This document shows, one piece after another, positions 1 to 4,532 of a stretch of DNA of 5,996 nt. The notes under the pieces were generated by a model. It did no database searches and was not told the DNA's origin. It was given only the letters and a program-made list of their open reading frames with translations. Source of the DNA: Candidatus Enterousia avistercoris (GTDB lineage: Bacteria > Pseudomonadota > Alphaproteobacteria > Rs-D84); assembly GCA_017694255.1 (NCBI GenBank), contig JADINC010000070.1, forward strand, positions 1 through 5,996, in the 5' to 3' direction. The stretch's first letter is position 1, and each line of letters opens with the position of its first letter. Position numbers and translations under genes: made by a program.

Positions 1-50
1 ATAAATAGGAGAGAAAAAATGCGGAAAACCGGGATTTTTGACAATAAAAA

Positions 51-86
51 AATGCCGAATCTAAACGGTGGTTTTTTTTCGGCATT
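51..86. terminator. Stem-loop with T-tracts, possible terminator
   Basis: A perfect 9-bp inverted repeat (AATGCCGAA at 51-59, TTCGGCATT at 78-86) encloses an 18-nt loop. On the minus strand the stem runs directly into a T-tract (positions 50-46), and on the plus strand it is followed by GATTTTTATT, so it could terminate transcription in either direction. The loop is longer than usual for an intrinsic terminator, which lowers confidence. No gene that it would serve is visible in the window; one may lie to the left of position 1. Confidence 0.4.
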
Positions 87-224
87 GATTTTTATTAAAT
101 TTTATCGAAATATCAAAAACATTACAAGAAAATTTTTGCGCATTTCCCCTTTATTTCCTTTCCCACGAAAAAAGCACATCTCCCAGCGGCCCGGCCCCCC
201 CGCACTACACAGTTCTCCTTTTTT

Positions 225-294
225 GTCATCCCGTGGCCTGGGCCCCGCGAAAACGTCAGTTTTCGTGGGTGGATTCAGACCACGGACCCCAGGT
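225..294 (+). repeat. Structured palindromic repeat A, copy 1
   Basis: The element starts GTCATCCCGTGG and ends CCCCAGGT. An internal hairpin has arms 244-254 and 259-269 around loop GTCA: 11 pairs including one G-T pair (247/266). It is enclosed by a second stem, CCGTGG (231-236) with CCACGG (280-285). A further pair of segments, CCTGGG (237-242) and CCCAGG (288-293), is complementary but lies in crossing order. A second copy at 403-468 keeps the same architecture with a different hairpin tip. It is presumably a small non-autonomous palindromic element or a structured RNA or DNA unit; its function is unknown. Confidence 0.8.
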
Positions 295-314
295 AATAAA
301 ACTTGTCGCGAATG

Positions 315-400
315 CGACACAAATACCTGCGGTGCAGTGGATCCCGGCCTGCGCCGGGATGACGATAGAGAAAAATATTAAAATAAAAAAACTTAAAAAC
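315..400 (-). repeat. 86-bp inverted repeat B, left copy
   Basis: The reverse complement of this segment aligns without gaps to 733-818, with 76 of 86 positions identical by my hand count. The element contains an AT-rich tail (TTAAGTTxTTTTA type), CTCTATCGTC, and a near-perfect hairpin ATCCCGGC (341-348) / GCCGGGAT (353-360) with a 4-nt loop. Similarity continues more loosely beyond position 400 into the GTCATCCC module that starts at 403. The hairpin core matches a family of intergenic repeats seen in many Proteobacteria (recognised from memory). Confidence 0.85.
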
Positions 401-402
401 TT

Positions 403-468
403 GTCATCCCGCGGCCCGGGCCCCGCGCGACGTGTCGCGTGGGTGGATGCAGACCGCGGGACCCAGGT
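403..468 (+). repeat. Structured palindromic repeat A, copy 2
   Basis: This aligns with copy 1 at 225-294 over its whole length, with a gap only in the hairpin tip. The inner hairpin has arms 422-431 and 434-443, and the same G-T pair (425/440) sits at the same place. The enclosing stem is CCGCGG (409-414) with CCGCGG (454-459), so a T-A pair of copy 1 has become a C-G pair. The shared outer block (CCCGCG and CGTGGG) is identical in both copies. It is followed by another GTCAT at 467-471. Confidence 0.8.
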
Positions 469-505
469 CATGAGACTCCTGTGCGCCAGCACAGACAATA
501 TTTTT

Positions 506-534
506 GTCATTGCGAGTGAAACGAAGCAATCCAG
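506..534 (+). repeat. GTCATTGCGAG-type intergenic repeat
   Basis: The segment starts GTCATTGCGAG and ends GAAGCAATCCAG, with ATTGC (509-513) pairing to GCAAT (526-530). I recognise this as a very widespread short palindromic repeat found between genes in Rickettsiales, other Proteobacteria and Bacteroidetes. Here it is a single short copy. Together with the inverted hairpin ending in ATGAC at 604 it bounds a 99-bp composite segment. Confidence 0.65.
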
Positions 535-542
535 TAATAATA

Positions 543-563
543 ATGCACGCGCGCATGCGCGCG
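543..563. repeat. Alternating purine-pyrimidine tract with 16-bp palindrome
   Basis: Positions 543-563 alternate purine and pyrimidine without a break for 21 bases. Positions 548-563 form a perfect 16-bp palindrome of CG/GC steps centred on CATG. Such tracts can adopt left-handed Z-DNA or extrude a cruciform under negative supercoiling. It sits between the repeats at 506-534 and 574-604, in otherwise AT-rich surroundings. No function is assigned. Confidence 0.7.
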
Positions 564-573
564 ACTCTATTCA

Positions 574-604
574 CCTGGATCCTGGGGTCAAGCCCCAGGA
601 TGAC
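574..604 (-). repeat. GTCATCC hairpin repeat, minus orientation
   Basis: Read on the minus strand it begins GTCATCCTGGGG and ends GGATCCAGG. The arms 579-587 and 593-601 pair perfectly over 9 bp around a 5-nt loop that reads CTTGA on the minus strand, the same loop as in the 701-730 copy. It is followed on plus by a tandem AAGTTCTT pair (605-620). That pair resembles the AT-rich tail seen next to repeats B. Confidence 0.75.
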
Positions 605-700
605 AAGTTCTTAAGTTCTTTTTATTTTGTAGTTTTGTTGTTATTGGTTTATTTTGTGATTATTTTTTTATAATCGTTTTTAAAAAAAAAGAAAAAGTGT

Positions 701-730
701 GTCATCCCGTGGCTTGACCACGGGGGTGAC
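701..730 (+). repeat. GTCATCC hairpin repeat, plus orientation
   Basis: The arms GTCATCCCGTGG (701-712) and 718-730 pair over about 12 bp around loop CTTGA (713-717), with one bulged G in the second arm. The module is the simple form of the GTCATCCCGTGG element: repeat A looks like this hairpin with an extra hairpin placed in its loop. It abuts the right copy of inverted repeat B. Confidence 0.75.
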
Positions 731-732
731 AT

Positions 733-818
733 GTTTTTAAGTTCTTTTACTTTGAGATTTTTCTCTATCGTCATCCCGGCGCAGGCCGGGATCCATTGCG
801 TCGCAGACACTTGTGTCG
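733..818 (+). repeat. 86-bp inverted repeat B, right copy
   Basis: This is the opposite-orientation partner of 315-400, at 76 of 86 identical positions. Its hairpin is ATCCCGGC (773-780) / GCCGGGAT (785-792) with loop GCAG. Nine of the ten differences between the copies are transitions. It lies between the 701-730 hairpin and the clpX terminator, and it is oriented so that the GTCATCCCGG half points toward clpX. Confidence 0.85.
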
Positions 819-854
819 TCGCACCGCGCCACCACATTTGAACTTTGCACTTTG

Positions 855-881
855 AAAAAACGGGGCGTGGCCCCGTTTTTT
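855..881 (-). terminator. Rho-independent terminator of the clpPX operon
   Basis: A perfect 12-bp inverted repeat (855-866 with 870-881) has a 3-nt loop and a GC core CGGGGC/GCCCCG flanked by A and T tracts. Read leftward it gives A6, GC stem, T6. The clpX stop codon (882-880) lies in the A-tract of the stem, so translation and transcription end almost together. Its symmetry means it could also block rightward transcription out of the repeat island. Confidence 0.9.
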
Positions 882-2151
882 ATGCAACTTTTTTTGCATC
901 ACGCAATATTTCAACCGGTGGCTTTTTCCCAGCAACCACATCTTTATCAATAACGATTTCGGTCAAATCTTCTTTATCCGGGGCATCAAACATCGGCTGT
1001 AATAATATTTTTTCCAATATACTGCGCAGACCACGCGCGCCCGTTTTACGCGCCACTGCCAATTTTGCAATTTCGCGCAATCCGTCATCAGTTATGGTTA
1101 ATTTCACCCCATCTATTTCCAGCATTGCTGCATACTGCTTTACAATTGCATTTTTCGGTTCAGTCAAAATTTTGACCAGTGCATCTTCATCCAAATCCTG
1201 CAATGTTGTGATAACCGGCAAACGCCCAACCAATTCTGGGATAATACCAAACTTTACCAAATCTTCGGGTTGCACATCATCCAGATAATTTTTAGATTCG
1301 CGTTCCTTTTTCGATTCGACATTTGCGCCGAAACCAATTCCTGCGCGTGCATTTTTGCGCGACCCAATTATTTTATTCAGCCCATCAAACGCCCCGCCAC
1401 AAATAAACAGAATCTTTGACGTATCCAGTTGAACCGTAGCCTCGCCCGGGTGCTTGCGACCTGCACCACCCGCCGGCACATTTGCAACCGTGCCTTCGAC
1501 CAACTTTAACAACGCCTGTTGTACCCCTTCGCCAGAAACATCCCGCGTCAGCGATGGATTTTCAGATTTACGCGCAATTTTATCAATTTCATCGATATAG
1601 ATTATACCGCGCCCCGCACGTTCCACATCAAAATTCGCATTCTGCAACAACCGCGTTAAAACGCTTTCCACGTCATCACCAACGTATCCAGCCTCGGTCA
1701 AAGTGGTGGCATCTGCGATTGCGAACGGCACATCCAAAATACGCGCCAGTGTCTGGGCAAACAATGTTTTACCCGTTCCCGTTGGCCCAATCAACAGCAC
1801 ATTAGACTTTTGAATTTCTACATTGGTCATATCAGCAACACTGTGCCGCTTATAGTGATTATACACCGCCACCGACAACGTGCGCTTTGCCGTATCCTGG
1901 CCAACGATATATTCATTCAAGAAATTATAAATCTGGCGTGGGGTCGGCAATTTTGCCCGTGCACTATCAACATCTGCCCGCCGGTCATCTGCCATAATAT
2001 CATTGCACAAATTAATACATTCGTCACAAATGCATACATTACGCCCACTGACCAGTTTTTTCACTTCATACACCGCTTTGCCACAAAAACTGCAAAACTG
2101 TGGTGCCGCGCCCTGTTGTTCATCTGATGATTTTATTTTATCGTCGCTCAT
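880..2151 (-). CDS. clpX: ClpX, ATP-dependent unfoldase of the ClpXP protease
   Basis: AAA+ unfoldase that recognises tagged or regulatory substrates in the cytoplasm, unfolds them with ATP, and threads them into ClpP. With the ATG at 2151 it has 423 residues, essentially the E. coli length. The N-terminal zinc-binding domain shows CxxC pairs (C20/C23 and C42/C45). The AAA+ core shows Walker A GPTGTGKT (122-129), pore loop GYVG (155-158), Walker B ending IYIDE (184-188), the RKH pore loop (232-234), the ClpP-docking IGF loop (272-274), arginine finger R310 in GRLPV, and sensor-2 R373 in GARGLR. A TTG six bases upstream (2157) also opens the frame, but the purine-rich site at 2161-2166 is 9 nt from the ATG and only 3 nt from the TTG. 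It follows clpP after 31 nt, so the two are cotranscribed. All key motifs are intact. The C-terminus ends KKVA. Confidence 0.98.
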   Translation of the reverse strand: MSDDKIKSSDEQQGAAPQFCSFCGKAVYEVKKLVSGRNVCICDECINLCNDIMADDRRADVDSARAKLPTPRQIYNFLNEYIVGQDTAKRTLSVAVYNHYKRHSVADMTNVEIQKSNVLLIGPTGTGKTLFAQTLARILDVPFAIADATTLTEAGYVGDDVESVLTRLLQNANFDVERAGRGIIYIDEIDKIARKSENPSLTRDVSGEGVQQALLKLVEGTVANVPAGGAGRKHPGEATVQLDTSKILFICGGAFDGLNKIIGSRKNARAGIGFGANVESKKERESKNYLDDVQPEDLVKFGIIPELVGRLPVITTLQDLDEDALVKILTEPKNAIVKQYAAMLEIDGVKLTITDDGLREIAKLAVARKTGARGLRSILEKILLQPMFDAPDKEDLTEIVIDKDVVAGKKPPVEILRDAKKVA

Positions 2152-2160
2152 ATCCAAAAA

Positions 2161-2166
2161 TCCCCC
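2161..2166 (-). promoter_or_regulatory. clpX ribosome binding site
   Basis: GGGGGA on the minus strand lies 9 nt before the ATG at 2151. It is too close (3 nt) to the alternative TTG at 2157. This decides the clpX start. Confidence 0.65.
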
Positions 2167-2182
2167 ATAAAATCAAACAACA

Positions 2183-2764
2183 TTATTTACGTTTTAAAAT
2201 ATCGTCAATCAGCCCGAATTTTTTTGCTGCCTCGGGATCCATCCAGTTATCACGTTCCATGGCATCGAACAGTTCTTTTTCTTTACGTCCTGTAAATTCA
2301 GACATTTGCTTAATCAACATCTTTTTATTTTTCTGATATTGATTCATACGAATTTCCATATCTGTAATTTGCCCTTCGGCGCCGGCCATTGGCTGGTGAA
2401 TCATAATCTGGGTATTTGGCAGAACAAAACGTTTTCCCTTTTCCCCGGCCGCCAACAGCACCGACCCCATTGACGCCACCAGTCCCATACCAATGGTTGA
2501 AACCGGCGATTTGATATACTGCATAGTATCCATAATTGCCCACCCGGCGGATACATCACCCCCCGGCGAATTAATATATACCGATATATCTGCATTTGGA
2601 TTTTCCGATTCCAAGAACAATAATTGCGCCACAATTGAATTTGCCATATTCGGTTCAATTTGCCCGTTAATCATAACAATGCGATCACGCAACAAACGTG
2701 AATAAATATCAAAAGAACGTTCACCGCGTGGCGATTCTTCGATAACCATAGGTATTAATGCCAT
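2183..2764 (-). CDS. clpP: ClpP, serine peptidase subunit of ClpXP
   Basis: Self-compartmentalising serine protease. Two heptameric rings form a chamber that degrades polypeptides delivered by ClpX (or ClpA). It has 193 residues from the ATG at 2764, close to the family norm. The catalytic triad is in place: S98 in GLVASMGS, H123 in MIHQP, and D172 in MERDNW. The oxyanion-hole glycines are in NSPGGD (65-70). Family segments FDIYSRLL (18-25) and the C-terminal GLIDDI (184-189) are also present. An upstream ATG at 2845 would add 27 hydrophobic residues, but that extension runs through the predicted promoter. AGGGGA (2777-2772) lies 7 nt before the ATG at 2764 and supports the shorter form. There is no sign of the long processed N-terminus seen in some ClpPs. 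It is first in the operon with clpX. The sequence around the nucleophile and the GGDVSAGW segment differ somewhat from E. coli but keep all essential residues. Confidence 0.98.
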   Translation of the reverse strand: MALIPMVIEESPRGERSFDIYSRLLRDRIVMINGQIEPNMANSIVAQLLFLESENPNADISVYINSPGGDVSAGWAIMDTMQYIKSPVSTIGMGLVASMGSVLLAAGEKGKRFVLPNTQIMIHQPMAGAEGQITDMEIRMNQYQKNKKMLIKQMSEFTGRKEKELFDAMERDNWMDPEAAKKFGLIDDILKRK

Positions 2765-2771
2765 AATAAAA

Positions 2772-2777
2772 TCCCCT
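2772..2777 (-). promoter_or_regulatory. clpP ribosome binding site
   Basis: AGGGGA on the minus strand lies 7 nt upstream of the ATG at 2764. It is a strong Shine-Dalgarno match and fixes the clpP start over the upstream in-frame ATG at 2845. Confidence 0.75.
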
Positions 2778-2830
2778 AATTTTTCTACAAATAAAACTAT
2801 ATCATACAAAAACCCGATTCGCGAATTTAT

Positions 2831-2863
2831 CATATATATAGGCAAACCACAAAAAAATACAAG
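2831..2863 (-). promoter_or_regulatory. Predicted sigma-32 (heat shock) promoter of clpPX
   Basis: On the minus strand CTTG (2863-2860) is followed after exactly 17 nt by CCTATATATATG (2842-2831). The alphaproteobacterial RpoH consensus, as I recall it, is CTTG-N17/18-CYTATNTNNG. The match covers all four -35 bases, the spacing, and six of the seven defined -10 bases; the final G is replaced by A, and a G occurs two bases later. Transcription would start near 2825, leaving a leader of roughly 60 nt before clpP. clpP is a classic heat-shock gene, so context fits. A second AT-rich -10-like element (TATGAT, 2806-2801) lies nearer the gene but lacks a good -35. Confidence 0.6.
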
Positions 2864-2873
2864 CTATATTATA

Positions 2874-2899
2874 TTGACAAAACAAACAAACAGTATAAT
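2874..2899 (+). promoter_or_regulatory. Candidate sigma-70 promoter of the 101-aa orphan gene
   Basis: A perfect TTGACA (2874-2879) and a perfect TATAAT (2894-2899) face rightward and sit just upstream of the gene at 2925. The spacer is only 14 nt, shorter than the usual 16-18, so one of the two hexamers may be paired with a weaker partner (for example TAATAT at 2896-2901, spacer 16). The leader would be short, under about 25 nt. Confidence 0.5.
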
Positions 2900-2924
2900 A
2901 TTAAAATAATAAAAAAGGATTTTT

Positions 2925-3230
2925 ATGGAACCCGAATACTCAATTGGCTTTTATATCCTAGAAGCCAAACGTGCAAAACGCCGTATATTAGAATGCGAAC
3001 GCGCAATAGCACACCTGCAACAAAATGGCTATAACACAAAAATAATAAAAAGATTAACTGCTGAAAAACAGGCGGCCGAATGCGATTTACACTTGAACCA
3101 ATCATACATTCGTGCATACAAAATTCTTACGACCAAAATAAACCAAATCGAAAAATACGCATATAAAAAATATGCACGCGCCATCCAGCATAAAATTTTA
3201 CCCAACATTCAAAAACAGCGTACAAAATAA
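2925..3230 (+). CDS. Hypothetical 101-aa basic helical protein
   Basis: I do not recognise this protein. It is supported as real by AAAGGA (2914-2919) 5 nt before the ATG, a promoter-like sequence upstream, and a stop codon followed within 5 nt by a good terminator. The product is cytoplasmic by appearance, with no signal peptide or membrane segment. It is rich in Lys and Arg (about 21) against about 9 acidic residues, so strongly basic. It has eight Tyr, no Trp, and only the initiator Met. Residues about 10-33 and 39-90 look like two long amphipathic helices separated by NGYNT (34-38), suggesting a helical hairpin or short coiled coil. There are two Cys (24 and 53), one per helix. Basic charge could mean nucleic-acid binding, but this is inference. 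It lies divergent to clpP and convergent with the methylase gene. Confidence 0.75.
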   Translation: MEPEYSIGFYILEAKRAKRRILECERAIAHLQQNGYNTKIIKRLTAEKQAAECDLHLNQSYIRAYKILTTKINQIEKYAYKKYARAIQHKILPNIQKQRTK

Positions 3231-3234
3231 AAAC

Positions 3235-3254
3235 CGCCCGACTGGGCGTTTTTT
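3235..3254. terminator. Bidirectional terminator between orphan gene and ccrM
   Basis: CGCCC (3235-3239) and GGGCG (3244-3248) form a 5-bp GC stem with loop GACT. T6 (3249-3254) follows on plus, and an A-run precedes on the left that gives a T-tract on minus. The orphan gene stops at 3230 and ccrM stops at 3256, so one element serves both converging genes. Confidence 0.8.
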
Positions 3255-3255
3255 A

Positions 3256-4356
3256 TTATGCAACCTTTTTCATATCGCGCTTTACACTGCGGATATATTT
3301 GCGCAAATCATCAATTGGCACCAAAGCCCCATCACGCTTTTCCGCCGACCAATAATCCCAGCCATTAAAACTGGCACAATGCTGCAACCGCGCCGCCATA
3401 ACATGAATAGACGCTTTGCCATGCAAAGAATGCGCCAATTGCCCATCACGCGTAATCATAACACGTTCACCACGCGGACTGACCAAAGTTTGACCCACAT
3501 ACAGCAACCCTGCTTCTATCAATTCTTTGAACGCAACACGAACTTCATCACGTTTTGGTGTTGAAACCTCTATACCAGACAAATCAATTGGCTGCACGGC
3601 ATCGACGCGTGCGCGCGCCGCCGCAACATATGTTTCATCACGTTCAATCCCGATAAATTTCCGCCCCAGTTCTTTGGCCACCGCCGCGGTAGTGCCACTG
3701 CCTAAAAACGGATCCAGAATAACGTCGCCCGATTTGGTTGACGACAAAATCACCCGACGCAACAGGTCCATAGGCTTTTGTGTATTATGCAGACTTTTAC
3801 CATCTGCACCCTTGACCCGCTCTTCGCCCAGACAAATATTTATATCCCAATCTGAACGCATTTGTTTTCCGCCGTTCATTTTTTTCATAGTTTCATAATT
3901 AAATGTATATTTGCCCGTTTTACGTGGTGTCGCCCAAATCAGCGTTTCATGCGCATTTGTAAACCGCGTTCCACGAAAATTCGGCATAGGATTAGTTTTA
4001 ACCCAAACAATATCATTTAATATCCAAAATCCCAAATCTTGCAAAATTGCCCCAACCCTAAAGATGTTATGATAGCTGCCGATAACCCACATTGCGCCAT
4101 CTGGTTTCAAAACGCGTTTGCATTCTGTCATCCACGCACGTGTAAAATCATCATATGCCGCTGGGCTGTCGAACGCATCCCATGAATCGCGCACCGCACG
4201 GGCCGCCGTTTGATCTTCGGGTCGATACAGCGTTTTTTCACCCAATTGCAGGTTATACGGACTGTCTGCGAACACCGCATCAACCGACGCATCAGGAATT
4301 CCACGCATAACTTCTATGCAATCACCGGCTAAAATTTGGTTTAAATATTTTTCCAT
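3256..4356 (-). CDS. ccrM: CcrM-type GANTC adenine-N6 DNA methyltransferase
   Basis: Beta-class DNA methyltransferase that transfers a methyl group from SAM to N6 of adenine, predicted at GANTC. In Caulobacter and relatives it acts after the replication fork and its hemimethylation pattern drives cell-cycle transcription. It has 366 residues, close to Caulobacter CcrM. The catalytic motif DSPY (31-34) comes first, then the target-recognition region (about 120-190, including KTNPMPNF and RSDW), HNTQKP (190-195), and the SAM-binding motif DPFLGSGTT (215-223). That motif order defines the beta class. Residues from about 270 onward form the C-terminal extension (RAMA-like, with VGQTLVSPRGER and HVMAARLQ) that is typical of CcrM and helps site recognition. 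No restriction endonuclease is adjacent, which fits an orphan cell-cycle enzyme. The ATG at 4356 is preceded by AGAGAGAG, a modest ribosome site. The C-terminus ends KKVA, like ClpX. The GANTC specificity is inferred from the family. Confidence 0.92.
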   Translation of the reverse strand: MEKYLNQILAGDCIEVMRGIPDASVDAVFADSPYNLQLGEKTLYRPEDQTAARAVRDSWDAFDSPAAYDDFTRAWMTECKRVLKPDGAMWVIGSYHNIFRVGAILQDLGFWILNDIVWVKTNPMPNFRGTRFTNAHETLIWATPRKTGKYTFNYETMKKMNGGKQMRSDWDINICLGEERVKGADGKSLHNTQKPMDLLRRVILSSTKSGDVILDPFLGSGTTAAVAKELGRKFIGIERDETYVAAARARVDAVQPIDLSGIEVSTPKRDEVRVAFKELIEAGLLYVGQTLVSPRGERVMITRDGQLAHSLHGKASIHVMAARLQHCASFNGWDYWSAEKRDGALVPIDDLRKYIRSVKRDMKKVA

Positions 4357-4532
4357 CTCTCTCTGGTCTCAGGATACATTTTATCATAAAATGCCCCATT
4401 TAAAAAGTTGCCCCACAACCAATTCGCACAAATAAATCACTTGATTTTTATAAAAAAGCAATTTTTTACCCCACATTTCGATTTGCAATTTCTGCTTTAC
4501 AGTTCCAATTTTGACTGCTACCGTATATGGGT
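4357..4532. promoter_or_regulatory. Divergent ccrM-nrdR promoter region
   Basis: This AT-rich spacer must carry promoters for both genes. On minus, TATGAT (4388-4383) is a plausible -10 for ccrM, though no good -35 lies at standard distance. The heptamer TGGGGCA (minus) occurs twice at a 17-bp period (4415-4409 and 4398-4392), with a variant TGGGGTA at 4473-4467. On plus, TTTACA (4496-4501) with TACCGT (4519-4524) at 17 nt is a weak promoter candidate for nrdR that would give almost no leader. I see no GANTC site and no full CtrA box (TTAA-N7-TTAA) here. Confidence 0.5.

Larger units (their letters stand above)
1..854. other. Gene-free repeat island downstream of clpX
   Basis: No reading frame here looks like a real protein. 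GC-rich palindromic modules alternate with very AT-rich linkers (for example 87-160, 371-400 and 605-700). Many modules begin with GTCAT on one strand: at 225, 403, 467, 506, 701 and 770 on plus, and ATGAC at 359-363 and 600-604. This gives segments bounded by inverted GTCAT/ATGAC ends (225-363 and 506-604, with 701-730 ending in GTGAC). Positions 87-224 contain T/A-rich sequence and a run of seven C at 195-201, and I see nothing else there. Reading frames through the modules give peptides such as WIPACAGMT and IASETKQS, which I recognise as typical spurious translations of intergenic repeats in Rickettsia-like and other genomes. Confidence 0.8.

Noticed and set aside
19..381. Open frame of 120 codons with AGGAGAG 5 nt before its ATG
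   Set aside because: The ribosome-site match is good, but the frame runs through the 51-86 stem-loop and then through repeats A and B, and the peptide is low-complexity and unlike any family I know. It is probably chance, or at most a very short leader peptide.
233..673. Open frame of 146 codons across the repeat island
   Set aside because: It is a translation of the palindromic repeats. Peptides such as WIPACAGMT and IASETKQS are the usual artefacts of these elements. There is no ribosome site.
225..818. CRISPR array
   Set aside because: Repeats are of different types, in both orientations, irregularly spaced and palindromic. There are no uniform spacers and no cas genes.
256..837. Minus-strand frames at 256-510 and 649-837
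   Set aside because: Both are repeat translations (IPAQAGIH and WIPACAGMT types), with no ribosome site or independent support.
845..2127. Plus-strand frames opposite clpX (845-1288, 1482-1805, 1810-2127)
   Set aside because: These are antisense shadows of clpX, whose motifs are intact on the minus strand.
2765..2845. 27-residue N-terminal extension of ClpP from the ATG at 2845
   Set aside because: It has no ribosome site, overlaps the predicted promoter and start region, and the ATG at 2764 has a strong site and gives the standard ClpP length.
3256..4356. Restriction-modification system
   Set aside because: No endonuclease gene is adjacent, and the C-terminal extension and DSPY motif fit an orphan CcrM rather than an R-M methylase.
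4357..4532. CtrA box or GANTC control site for ccrM, as in Caulobacter
   Set aside because: I found no TTAA-N7-TTAA and no GANTC in this spacer.
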